From positions 310,001 through 374,000 of the forward strand of contig CAWGXI010000005.1 in the NCBI GenBank assembly GCA_963826515.1: a DNA stretch of 64,000 bases. The letters run 5' to 3'. A program made the position numbers and the translations under genes. The notes under the pieces were generated by a model, which made no database searches, was not told where the DNA came from, and worked only from the letters and a program-made list of their open reading frames with translations. Below, piece after piece: positions 54,004-62,930 of the stretch. The DNA is from DATFVJ01 sp963826515. Lineage in GTDB: Bacteria; Actinomycetota; Actinomycetes; Streptosporangiales; Streptosporangiaceae. Position 1 is the stretch's first letter. Every line of letters begins with the position of its first letter.

Positions 54004-54562
54004 TGAAGGTCGCGAAATTTGTCATGTCCAGCGCCACCGAGGAGGTATCCACGCCGGAGACCTCCACCAGGCGCAGCGCAATCGCCTGGCTGATCTGCTC
54101 CAGCTGCTCCAGCGATACGGCGTGCATCGCGTCCCAGAACCGCCTGTGGTCCAGGGCGCTGGCCGGGATCTTGGTGAACCGGTCCGCGGCGGTGGTCTTC
54201 CACCAGTGCCCGAACGCCGCCTTGGAGCACGGGGCGACCAGCCGGTTCAGCGCCGCCAGCGCCAGGTAGGTGCCCGGGCTCAGCGGCAGCCCGGCCGGCC
54301 CGGGCCCGGCCACCTCATCGATGATGCCCGCCACCCCGAGGTCTTCCAGCACCCCCCAGGCCGCGGCCACATCCCCGAACGCCAGGTGACGGGTGCGGTC
54401 CGGCAGCATCGGCTGCCCGCGGGCATCCAGCAGCGCCTCGATCTCGGCGGCGGTGCCCACGTACCGCTCGGAGACCATCTTCGGCTTGCCGCCGACGCGG
54501 GCCATCTCCCGCAGGTACCAGTACGTTCTGCCGCTGATCTTCTTCGGGTACAGGCTCGCCAC
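54004..54562 (-). pseudogene. IS1634-family transposase, N-terminal part
   Basis: From ATG 54562: MASLYPKKISGRTYWYLREM, FGDVAAAWGVLEDLGVAGII DEV and SGVDTSSVALDMTNFATFI, the DUF4277-type start and first catalytic Asp of IS1634 transposases. Interrupted by the nested IS at the GGCGAT duplication. Confidence 0.82.
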
Positions 54563-54877
54563 AAATTTAGGTCATACACATTAGCCGGCGCACAGTCAAC
54601 AACCAGAACCGGTGTGTCGTCAGGGAAACCGCATCAGGCCACTCCGGGCGACGGTCGCCCACGGCACCAGCAGCGCGCCCAGTGCGCGCGCGGCCCCACG
54701 GGCGCTTCGGCCCGCCATCCGGTCTGTCAATCCCGTCTCCCTGGCTTTGCCGACGGCCGGCGCCGGTGGCCCGGCCCTCGCCCGGGGGCGGCTGGCCGGG
54801 ACCAGGCAAGCCCGAGGCTGTGTAATCGCCGTGCCGGCGCGGTGGTGGCCGTCTGTAGGGCGGCGCTCCTTGCCGCG

Positions 54878-55732
54878 TCAGCCGGGGCTGCTGTCAACGG
54901 CGGTGCGGGCGATTATGCGGATGTACCGGTAGTCCAGTTCGGCGGGCCCGCCCGGCCGACCGGTGTTGTGGCGGGTGGCGAAGGCCAGGAAGTCGCGGTC
55001 CAGGGCGGCGGCCTGCCCGGCGGTGAGCGCCGCGTAGGTGGCGGCTACCGGCCCGAAGGTCTGCTTGTAGTAGGCGCAGTATCCAGCCGGCCCGCCCGGT
55101 ACCCGCTCGGTGCAGGTTCCCGGGGTGATCTCCAGTGCGGCTACCCGGTCGCCGAGCAGGCGCCGGATGTGGCCGGGGTCGCCCCACAGCAGCGGAGAGG
55201 AGGCCCACGGCGGTGGCGGCGGCGCGTAGCCGGCGAACACCTCCAGGAAGCCGGCCAGCAGGCCGCCGGCGGCGAAGTTGATCATCGCGATGGTCCCGCC
55301 CGGCTGGCAGACCCGCAGCAGCTCATCGGCGACGCGCTTGTGGTCCGGTGCCCACATGGCGCCGACCGAGGAGGTAACGACGTCGAAGCTGGCGTCGGGG
55401 AAGGGCAGGTCCTCGGCGTCGGCCTCGACCCAGTCGATGCGCAGCCCGGCCCGCGCCGCGGCCTCGCGGCCGGCCGGGAAGTTCTCCGGGGTCAGGTCCG
55501 ACGCCACCACGGCCGCCCCGGCCTCCGCGGCCCGCAGCGCGGTGTTCCCGGACCCCGCCGCCACGTCGAGCACCCGGTCGCCGGGCCCGATGCCGCACGC
55601 CGCGACCAGTTCGGCGCCCAGATCCCAGATCAGGTCCGATGCGAACCGGTGATAGTCGCCCAGGGCCCAGGCCTGCCGCAGGCCGGCCTTGTACGCGCGG
55701 TCTTCCTCCCGCGTCCGGCTGGTCAGGTTCAT
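54878..55732 (-). CDS. Class I SAM-dependent methyltransferase
   Basis: 284 residues from ATG 55732 with GGAGGA upstream. Motif I is DRVLDVAAGSGNTALRAAEA (about 46-65), motif II VVASDLTPENF, then WVEADAEDLPFPDASFDVVT and LLRVCQPGGTIAMINF. This is the UbiE/Coq5-like fold common in antibiotic and resistance pathways; substrate unknown. It diverges from an HxlR-type regulator gene (110 bp between), a frequent regulator-target arrangement. Confidence 0.88.
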   Translation of the reverse strand: MNLTSRTREEDRAYKAGLRQAWALGDYHRFASDLIWDLGAELVAACGIGPGDRVLDVAAGSGNTALRAAEAGAAVVASDLTPENFPAGREAAARAGLRIDWVEADAEDLPFPDASFDVVTSSVGAMWAPDHKRVADELLRVCQPGGTIAMINFAAGGLLAGFLEVFAGYAPPPPPWASSPLLWGDPGHIRRLLGDRVAALEITPGTCTERVPGGPAGYCAYYKQTFGPVAATYAALTAGQAAALDRDFLAFATRHNTGRPGGPAELDYRYIRIIARTAVDSSPG

Positions 55733-55841
55733 GATGTCCTCCGTTCTTGTGAGGTAACCCACGCTGCCAGCGGCCCGGCCCGGCCTGGAAGTCCGGAAAA
55801 TGGACTACCGGAAGCGCCGCCGGGAGAGGGACAGTGGTGTC

Positions 55842-56519
55842 ATGCGCGGCTACGGCCAGTACTGCCCGGTGGCGCTGGGCGCGGAGGTGTTCGCCGAGCG
55901 CTGGACGCCGATCATCGTCCGCAACCTGATGATCGGCTGCGAGCGGTTCGGCGAGATCCTCGACGGCGCCCCGGGCCTGCCGCGCAGCGTGCTGTCCCAG
56001 CGGCTGCGGCGGCTGGAGGCCTGCGGCGTGATCACCCGGGTGCCGGACCGGCACGGCCCGGTCTACCGGCTCACCGAGGCCGGCCGTGAGCTGGGCGAGG
56101 TCTGCCTGGCCCTGGGCGCGTGGGGAGCCCGGTGGCGCGAGGTCCTGCCCGCCCACATGGACCCCTACCTGGCGCTGTGGATGCTCGCCCGGCTGATCGA
56201 CCCGGCCGGCCTGCCCCGGGACCGGGTCGTGGTGCGCTTCGACCTGGCCGGCTGCAAGCCGCCCCAGCCGGTACTGGGTGGTCGCCGCCCGGCGGGGCAG
56301 CGAGGTCTGCGTCCGGCCCCCCGGGTTCGGCGAGGACGGCGTGGTGACCACCGACCCGCACTGGCTGGTCCGCTGGCACAACGGGTCGGTCAGCCTCGGT
56401 GCCGCGCAGAAAGCCGGCGGCATGACCGTCGTCGCACCGCCGTGGCTGACCAGGACCCTGGCCGAGTGGGGCCGCCTGAGCCCCTTCGCCGGCATCACCC
56501 GCGCCCGCGCCGGACCATG
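55842..56519 (+). CDS. HxlR-family regulator with C-terminal domain (apparent frameshift near 56270)
   Basis: ATG 55842 after GGGAGAGGG. The winged helix is clear: YCPVALGAEVFAERWTPIIV RNLMIGCERFGEILDGAPGL PRSVLSQRLRRLEACGVITR. The C-terminal part (YWVVAARRGSEVCVRPPGFG EDGVVTTDPHWLVRWHNGSV) resembles SCP2-like domains seen in such regulators and is in another frame from 56270, ending at 56519. One base removed near CCCCAGCCGG joins them. Probable regulator of the divergent methyltransferase gene. Mutation or sequencing error cannot be told apart. Confidence 0.7.
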
Positions 56520-56934
56520 AGCCCGACAGGGCCACCCGCGTACCCGCTCCCGCGTCCACGCCCACGGCCACGCCATCGTGAACGCCTGGAACCGGCGGAC
56601 CTGCCGCTCCCTGCTCTCAACCAGCGGCTCGCTCAGCCGCCCGGTCGGCCGGGTTGGCGGGAAGCAGCCCGAGTTCGACCCCGTGCCGGCGCTCATCCCA
56701 CGTATGTCCCACGCGTGAGGTGTCGCGGGACCGGACTACCCATTGGTTAGGACTAGGCCCGGACTAGGCCGCCTCGTGAGGTGGGCGACGACGTCAACCG
56801 CGACCTCGACACCTTCCGGCAGCCGCCGCACCAGTTCCTCGACGTTTGTTACGGGGTCATGCGAGAGGGTGAAGTGGTCGAATGCCGCCACCTGGCCCGC
56901 GTAGACCTGATGCAGTCCGGTGATGGTCTCCTGT
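56520..56934. other. Spacer with no gene recognised
   Basis: About 415 bp between the regulator gene and the SARP remnant. No frame has family sense and I see no conspicuous repeat. Confidence 0.35.
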
Positions 56935-57640
56935 GGGAGCTCGCCGAAGCCTGTGCGGCTGCTCGGCCCGCTTGAGGAGGTCGCCGCCGATGGGGCCGAG
57001 GTGGTGCTCACCGCGGCGAAGGTGCGGATGCTGCTGGCGTTCTGCTCATCCACCGCGGCCAGGTCGTCGGCGTGGACCGGATTACCGGCGCGCTGTGGGA
57101 AGGCCGGCCGCCGGTGTCGGCGGTGAACCTGGTCCACGGTTACGTGCGGGACCTGCGCCGCGCAATCGGCACCGGCCGGGTGCGGACCGTGCCGGGCGGT
57201 TACCGGTTTGACGTCGATGGCTGCTCGGTGGATGCGGACCGTTTCGCCGAGCTGGCGGCCGCCGGGTGTTACCGTGACGCGCTGGCCCTGTGGCGCGGCC
57301 CGGCGCTGGTCGAATGGGCCGGCGAGCCGTGGGCACGGGGCGCCGCCGTCAGGCTGGAGGAGGAGCGGTTCGACGTCCTGGAGCGGCGCCTGGCGGGCGA
57401 TCTGGACGCCGGGCGGGCTTCTGCGGTGGTGGGCGAGCTGGCAGAGCTGGTCGAGGACGCGCCGCTGCGGGAGCGGCTGCGGGCGCTGCTGGTCAAGGCG
57501 CTGTATCTGAGTGGCCGGCAGGCGGATGCGCTGCCCGCGTACCTGGATGCGCGGGCGGCGCTGGTCGAGCAGGCCGGGGTGGAGCCGGGGCCCGAGCTGC
57601 GGGCGCTGGAGTCCGCGGTTCTGGCGCAAGATCCCGCGCT
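56935..57640 (+). pseudogene. SARP-type regulator remnant: DNA-binding domain and BTAD
   Basis: VRLLGPLEEVAADGAEVVLT AAKVRMLLAF, then after a frame change DRITGALWEGRPPVSAVNLV HGYVRDLRRAIGTGRVRTVP GGYRFDVDG (OmpR-like winged helix with the YVRxLR recognition helix) and the BTAD: DRFAELAAAGCYRDALALWR, LAELVEDAPLRERLRALLVK ALYLSGRQADALPAYLDARA. It stops at LAQDPAL where a transposase piece is joined. Ends before an ATPase domain. Confidence 0.75.
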
Positions 57641-57644
57641 CGGA

Positions 57645-58150
57645 TCTGCGACTACACCGCCACCATCGAAGTGAACACCAAGATCACCGGTAATCCGGCC
57701 CGCAAGGCAGCCAACGCCGCGATCCGCGACGCCCGCAACGAGATCACCGCTGCCCAGGGCGCCCTCGCGGCGCTGCTCACCGACCCGGACACCACCGCCG
57801 CCGCGAAGAACAAGGCCGCCGCGCAGCTGTCGCCGGCCGGGCCGCTGCAGGCCGCCACGGCACTGGGCATGCTCGAGGTACTGGATGGTCATCTCGATGC
57901 CGTCCGGAGGCGGCTGCTGGACGCCGCCGCCCACCTGACCGGCGCCCGGGCGCTGCGGCAGCGCCTGTACGGGGTCGGCCCGGTCACCGCGCTGGCGCTG
58001 ACCTGCTGGCTGGGCGGCGCGGGCCGGTTCTCCTCCGCCCGCAAGGCGGTCCGGTTCGCCGGGCTGGACGTGTACTCCAGCGCCGGCAAGCGCTCCCCCG
58101 GGCACCTGTCCCGGCAGGGACCGGAGGTGCTGCGCTTTTCGTCGGCACTC
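57645..58150 (+). pseudogene. Two fused transposase fragments (second is IS110-type)
   Basis: VNTKITGNPARKAANAAIRD ARNEITAAQGALAALLTDPD is a helical segment of one transposase. From about 57845 the frame continues MLEVLDGHLDAVRRRLLDAA, RLYGVGPVTALALTCWLGGA GRFSSARKAVRFAGLDV and SAGKRSPGHLSRQGPEVLR, the C-terminal Transposase_20 region of IS110. Neither has a catalytic N-terminal half. Confidence 0.72.
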
Positions 58151-58333
58151 GCCGTGTCCGGGTGTATCGGTGTCGCGTTTCACCGGCGGTCACGGCGCGC
58201 GGGCGGAGCGGTTGTGGTGCCGCCGTTGCGTCTGCTTTCGGATGCGAGAGCGGGTCACGGGTGTGGCGCACGTCACATGGATGGGCTGGGCTCGCGGTGT
58301 CTGGCCGGGGAGCGGCGGCGGGGCGGTTCGCCT

Positions 58334-58804
58334 TCAGCTGTCCGGACCGGCATGCCTGCTCGTGCGGTCGGCGGGTAGGTCGAGGACAGTCCCGCTCGCC
58401 CGGGCGGCGGCGGTGTGGCCTGCGCGCAGGCGCCCGATTTCTTCGTGCTGGGCGGCGAGCCGGGACAGGGCGAGGATCTTGAACTCGCCGAGCAGGGCGA
58501 GGGCGGACTCGTGCGCGGCGAGGCGATCTTTGAGCCGGGCGTTCTCGTCTTGGAGCCGCAGGACCTGAGTGTCACGCCGGTCGGGGGCGCAGCCGCTGGC
58601 CTGCCGTTGGGCGAGCTGGTCTTCGAACTCGGCTTTCAGATGCGGATAGCTGCGGTAGAGCGTGGCCCGGGATATCCGGGCCTGCCTGGCGAGGGTGGTG
58701 ATGTCGCACTTGCCGCCGGCCGGTATCTGGCCGGCCAGCATGGCGCGGGCGGCGGCCCGGACGCGCTGCTCGGTGTCGCGGCGCCGCTCGTTGCTGATCC
58801 GCAT
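58334..58804 (-). CDS. DUF6262-like HTH/coiled-coil protein
   Basis: 156 residues from ATG 58804. MRISNERRRDTEQRVRAAAR, CDITTLARQARISRATLYRS YPHLKAEFEDQLAQRQ (TetR-like HTH) and a coiled coil DTQVLRLQDENARLKDRLAA HESALALLGEFKILALSRLA. Such proteins are usually next to a tyrosine recombinase. Here the integrase remnant is divergent from it, 55 bp away. Confidence 0.65.
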   Translation of the reverse strand: MRISNERRRDTEQRVRAAARAMLAGQIPAGGKCDITTLARQARISRATLYRSYPHLKAEFEDQLAQRQASGCAPDRRDTQVLRLQDENARLKDRLAAHESALALLGEFKILALSRLAAQHEEIGRLRAGHTAAARASGTVLDLPADRTSRHAGPDS

Positions 58805-58859
58805 GTTTACCGGGTCTCCTCATGGTTGCGCCCGGCGGCTGCGTCGATGGCGTCGAGAA

Positions 58860-59668
58860 CGCGGTGGGCGCGCTCCAGTTAGCGGACCGGGAAGGAGAAG
58901 CGGCCGAACACGGGCGCCTGCTGGCTGCCGTCACCCGGCAGGGTCCCCGTGGCCAGCGCATGGCCGCATTCTTCGGCTGCATGTACTACGCGGCGCTGCG
59001 TCCCGAGGAAGCGGTAGACCTGCGGCACGACAATCTCATCAGCCTGCCCCGAGCACGGGTGGGGCGAGATGATCCTGACCAACTCCGAGACCCGCAGCGG
59101 CACCCGGTGGACCGACGATGGCATGGCCCGCCAGCGCCGCGAACTCAAGCACCGCGCCCCCAGCGAGATCCGCGCGGTGCCGATCCACCCCGATCTTGTA
59201 GCCCTTCTCAGCAAGCATCTCGGCCAGTACCGCGGCGGCCCAGGCGGGAGGGTCTTCACCGGCCCGCGCGGCGGCATCTTCAACGACCGCGCCTACCTCG
59301 GCATCTTCCACAAGGCCCGCGCCGCCGCGTTCGCCCCGGCCGAGGCCGCGTCGCTGCTGGCCCGCCGTCCCTACGATCTGCGGCACGCCGCCGTGTCGAC
59401 CTGGCTCAACGCCGGGGTACCCGCGCCCCAGGTAGCCGAATGGGCAGGCCACAGTGTGGGCGTGCTGCTGCGGGTCTACGCCAAGTGCATAACCGGGCAG
59501 CAGGAAGAGGCCAAGCGCGCATCGAGGATGCGACCAGGCCAACGGGAACCACGCCATGAAAATCAGCAGCACGCGCACAGCGCCGACTCCCGAACTTGGG
59601 CACGTATTGGGTACAGCGAGCCGCATACGGTGGCCTCCGGTCGCATACGGCCGCACAAAAGAAGATGA
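58860..59668 (+). pseudogene. Tyrosine integrase, N-truncated and frameshifted
   Basis: RMAAFFGCMYYAALRPEEAV DLRHDNLISLP carries the first catalytic Arg. After a frame change near 59065 MILTNSETRSGTRWTDDG, REHLGQY-like and RVFTGPRGGIFNDRAYLGIF HKAR lead to RPYDLRHAAVSTWLNAGVPA (H-x-x-R), VAEWAGHSVGVLLRVYAKC (His and Tyr). This is the integrase type of actinomycete integrative elements. The SAM-like N-terminal domain is missing. It ends about 45 bp before an att-like tRNA-Tyr fragment, the usual int-attP arrangement. Confidence 0.82.
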
Positions 59669-59711
59669 GCCCCTGGCCGCGTATCCGCTGGTCAGGGGCC
59701 GTTTCCGCTGG

Positions 59712-59764
59712 TAGTGGCAGGTGTTGGGTTCGAACCAACGTAGGCTGAGCCGACGGTTTTACAG
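59712..59764 (-). repeat. tRNA-Tyr 3'-half fragment, att-like copy 3, next to integrase
   Basis: Same sequence as copy 2 (37347-37399) over about 50 bp. The CCA end reads CTA here, as expected for a phage- or element-borne att copy. Immediately downstream of the integrase remnant. Confidence 0.78.
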
Positions 59765-59934
59765 AGAGTCGGCGACGGCACCCCGATGCAGGCACTGACC
59801 TGCGGCTTGACCGTCCAAGCGCTTGTCTAGTGCCGCTTCTGTTTCGCCGTGGTTGCGGGCCCGGCTAGATAAACGCGCCATGTGCCGAGTCGCGAAATCC
59901 GACCCATGGGGCCACACGGCTTGGGGCACCGAAC

Positions 59935-60144
59935 GTGGCGGCCTTGACCGAACGCACTCGCCACCCATCACCATCCGGGCTGATCGGGTTGACCTGCAAC
60001 GAACTCCAGCACCTGTTGGCGGCACTGGTCGCCCGGCCCACCGGCGACCTCGACCACCGGGTGCGCTGGTCGGTGTGGCGACGCCGACATCAAGCCCGGG
60101 CCCGGAGCTGCCACTACCGCCGACAAGCCGCCCAGCAACCATGA
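59935..60144 (+). pseudogene. Transposase C-terminal tail
   Basis: PSGLIGLTCNELQHLLAALV, LDHRVRWSVWRRRHQARARS CHYRRQ is the Arg-rich end of an IS701-like transposase family (usually LTVNEIRHLLAALL). Only the last ~60 residues remain. Confidence 0.55.
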
Positions 60145-60167
60145 GGATCAGCCCTCCGGCTGGAGTG

Positions 60168-60404
60168 CTAGGAGATAGCGATCCTACTCAGCTGGCTAAG
60201 GAACGGCCGGATGGCCTCCGCGAGCTCGTGCGGGTGGTCGTGGTAGGCCATGTGGGTACCGGGCGTGTGCGTGACCTCGACCCCCAGGCGCTGGGTAAGC
60301 CGCCCGGCCGCCTGTCCCACCTGAGCGCCGCGAGCCGCTACCCGGCAAGCCCAGGTGCTGGAGGAACCAGTCGCGGGCCAGGCGCCGACCACTACCGCTG
60401 ACAA
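60168..60404 (-). pseudogene. Alpha/beta hydrolase C-terminal fragment
   Basis: RLTQRLGVEVTHTPGTHMAY HDHPHELAEAIRPFLSQLS is the end of a small alpha/beta hydrolase with the catalytic His (GTHMAYHDHP). The nucleophile and core are missing; the piece is cut on its 5' side. Confidence 0.55.
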
Positions 60405-60442
60405 GCAACGCTCGAACGATAACGATCTCCGGCTGGAGTTTT

Positions 60443-61131
60443 AGTGAAGTTCGCCGATACCAGCTGGTGGGTAGCGTGGGCGCTGCCCGGCGATGCCCGG
60501 CATCACGATGCCCTGGGCATGCTTGCCGCGCTCGGGCGATCCGAACAGGTGCTCACCAGCAACCTGGTGGCCGGGGAGACCTGGACGTTCCTGCGGCGCA
60601 AGGACAGCCACCGCACCGCGGTGGCCTTCCTCGACCGGGTCGGCGCCCTCATCACCGCTGATCGCCTCGTCATCCACCGCGTTACCGAAAACCAGGAGAC
60701 GGCGGCCTGGGAATGGCTTCGCAAACACGACGAGCGGGTGTACTCCTACGTCGACGCGACGAGCTTTCGCATCATGAGGGACCGCCGGCTGCGCGAGGCC
60801 CTCGCGTTCGACCAGGACTTCGCCGCAGCCGGTTTCGTGGAAGTGCGGGCCTGACGCAGATGTCCGGCAAACTCATGCCTTAGCGATGCGGGCAGAACGG
60901 TAAACTGCGCCCTTCTCAGGCGACTCGCCGAAGGACCGAAGCCGAACCGCTCCCGCAGAGCCCGGCGAGCACGGACAGAACCGTCAGCCGAGCCGAAGGA
61001 CGTCACTGGCCGACACCTGTGGGTGCCGGAAATCGTGTCACCCGCACCTGACCTGGGATTCCTGCATCCGGACTGATCTGTGGCGAACGGCAGCAGGGCT
61101 AACCTGCCGGGTAGCCCCGGGGAATCTCACT
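60443..61131. repeat. 690-bp duplicated segment, copy 2 (orphan vapC plus downstream)
   Basis: Nearly identical to 28849-29538. It starts at the vapC GTG with no vapB and no vapBC promoter upstream, and ends at AATCTCACT where the group II intron remnant begins. Confidence 0.9.
60444..60854 (+). CDS. vapC: Orphan VapC PIN-domain protein (second copy)
   Basis: 136 residues, same protein as at 28850 as far as can be read (the single base difference near 60793 is silent for Glu/Gly context or changes one residue at most). PIN acidic residues are all present. The antitoxin gene and operator are missing and no ribosome-binding site precedes the GTG (the upstream bases are GGAGTTTTA), so expression is doubtful. 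If expressed, the VapB from 28623 could neutralise it. Confidence 0.85.
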   Translation: MKFADTSWWVAWALPGDARHHDALGMLAALGRSEQVLTSNLVAGETWTFLRRKDSHRTAVAFLDRVGALITADRLVIHRVTENQETAAWEWLRKHDERVYSYVDATSFRIMRDRRLREALAFDQDFAAAGFVEVRA

Positions 61132-62150
61132 CCTCGCACCCTGCTCTCCAGTGATCTTTTTGGGTAGGGCGTGGTTGCCCGGCCAGCGTGGATGTCCTCG
61201 TGGCAGCGACGGCAGATGACCAGGGTCTTGCGCCGTCGCCTAGCCATGAGGTGCATCCAGGGGGTTTCTCCCGTCGTCCTGGCTTGTTGAGGTCTGCGAG
61301 CTTGCGGACGTGGTGGACCTCAAGGCCCGCCGTGCCCTCGCAGAGTTCGCAGCGCCGTGCGAGGAGCCGGTAGATCAGCTCGTTCCGTTTGGCGCTGGCC
61401 ATGACGGGCCGCTGGTCGGCAAGGACGGCCGTGCGCACCCTGCGCAGGGGTATCCCGCCGAAGCGGGCGGCCAGTGGCTTCCTGCCCCGGTCGCGCTCGA
61501 TGACCACTTGCAGGACCTTGCGCGGCCCGGCGGGGGTGGCGATGACGGCCTTGTACTTCCCGGCCATTTTGCCGACCGTCGAGCGGTGCTTGCCCGCCAG
61601 CGTCTTGAGCAGCGAGGTCTCCATGACCCACTGCAGGCGGCCCAGGCGGAAGACATCCTGGGCCAGCAGGTAGTACTGGACAAGGCCCGCGTACTCGGAC
61701 TGGTACTTCGCGACGATCGTGAAGTCGTCGTCGTGGAGCAGCGCGCCGCGCTGCGCTGGTTTTCCCTTGCTCATGTAGAGCGCGCACCGCTGCCTGATGA
61801 CGTCCCTGGGCACGAACAGGCCGATCGCCCCGTTGACCGCCCGCCGGTTGCGGATGATCTTGGTGTCGGAGTGCTGGGCCTTGATCTCATAGCCGAGGAA
61901 GCGCGCCGCCTGGCTGGCGGCGTGCGTGATCAGGGTCTTGGACTGCGATAGTTCCAGCTTCAGTTCATCGCGCAGGAACTCCGTGATCCTTGACTTGATT
62001 TCCTCGGCCTCGTGCCTGGGCCCGGCGAACCCCAGCAGCCAGTCGTCGGCGTAACGGACATAACGGAGCCGCCGGTAGCCCGGGTCGGCGGGGTCCTGGC
62101 TGGGGAGCTGGCGGCGGCGCAGGCTGAGCCTGCGCCGTCCCCGGCTTTCG
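61127..62150 (-). pseudogene. ltrA: Group II intron reverse transcriptase/maturase-HNH protein, 5' truncated
   Basis: The minus strand starts inside the RT at RRRQLPSQDP, then YRRLRYVRYADDWLLGFAGP (YADD active site), SQSKTLITHAASQAARFLGY EI, the maturase region (KYQSEYAGLVQYYLLAQDVF RLGRLQWVMETSLLKTLAGK) and an HNH start CELCEGTAGLEVHHVRKLAD L. The last HNH block (VICRRCHEDIHAGR) is in another frame, so there is one frameshift near 61250. The stop at 61127 is followed by GAGCAGGGTGCGAGG, which looks like the beginning of intron domain V, cut by the vapC duplicate. RT domains 0-4 are gone. Confidence 0.82.
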
Positions 62151-62930
62151 CCATCCCCCGACGTCGCCGGGCTTGGCTGGTTCCATGCAGGGACGCTGTT
62201 CGATCGGCTCCCGGGTGCGCGGGTCGTAAACACGCAAGTAGCCGTAGGCGATGTGGCCGAACGGCTCCCCAGCCTGCATCTTGGCAGCGACGGCGCGCTG
62301 GATCCGGATCGAGGTCTTCTCCGATTCGTAGCCGGAGTCGACCCCGTCTTCGGCGAGGTTGCGCCAGTCCCGGCCGTTGGCCATGTCATATAGGCGTCCG
62401 TGGCTGGTGATGTAGATCCCGGTGCCGCGCTCACGGCATGCGTCCAGGAACTGCGCCCAGGTGGCGAGCTTGCGGTCCCCGCGGGATGCCTCCCACAGCA
62501 CCACCACGTCCAGCTTGTCGGCGTCGATGCCGGCGAGCAGGCGCTGGTAGCCGGGCCGGTCGCGGGTGGCGAACCGGGGGGCGGACAGGCCCGGATGGGA
62601 GCACGTGATGCCTCCCCCAGCGAGCCAGGTGCGCCAGAGGTACATGTTCTGCTGAGCGGCGCTCCCGGCGAGCTTCCCGCCGCGGCCCTCTGCTACGCAG
62701 AGGGCCGCCTCCTGGCCGGCCTTCGCCTTCCATCGACGGTGGCATAGGAAGCGGCGACTTCCTCCGGGGTCATTGGCAGCCGTGCAGCGGACGGCGGCAG
62801 GCCGCCGCCGACCGCTTCCAGCAGGAGCAGCGCCATCGTGTAGCCCGGATCGGATTCAAGAGCCCGCGCGAGCGCGACGTTCGCCAGCGCCCCATCTCCT
62901 GCCTGCCAAGCGGTGAAGGCGAGCAAGCAA
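62137..62930. repeat. Direct repeat copy C: recombinase piece, racemase tail, DUF4192 3' end
   Basis: Matches 45306-46090. It comprises a ~450-bp piece of the serine recombinase on the minus strand (62140-62590, lacking its catalytic start), the racemase tail (plus strand, stop 62747) and the 3' end of DUF4192. Here the DUF4192 sequence runs on into the complete gene, so this is the right boundary of the island. Confidence 0.88.

Larger units (their letters stand above)
51530..54590 (-). mobile_element. IS1634-family element, truncated and interrupted by a second IS
   Basis: The transposase is in two pieces on the minus strand (54562-54004 and 52493-51530), separated by a complete 1.5-kb IS. 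Its C-terminus ends at about 51530 inside the AfsR-like remnant. The right end lies near 54590; its terminal repeats were not identified. Confidence 0.75.

Noticed and set aside
54122..56089. 655-codon plus-strand frame over the methyltransferase
   Set aside because: Complement of the IS1634 and methyltransferase genes. The real HxlR start is at 55842 in another frame.
19507..59764. Functional tRNA-Tyr genes
   Set aside because: All three lack the D arm and 5' acceptor half, so I call them att-like fragments. Short frames reading across them are artefacts.
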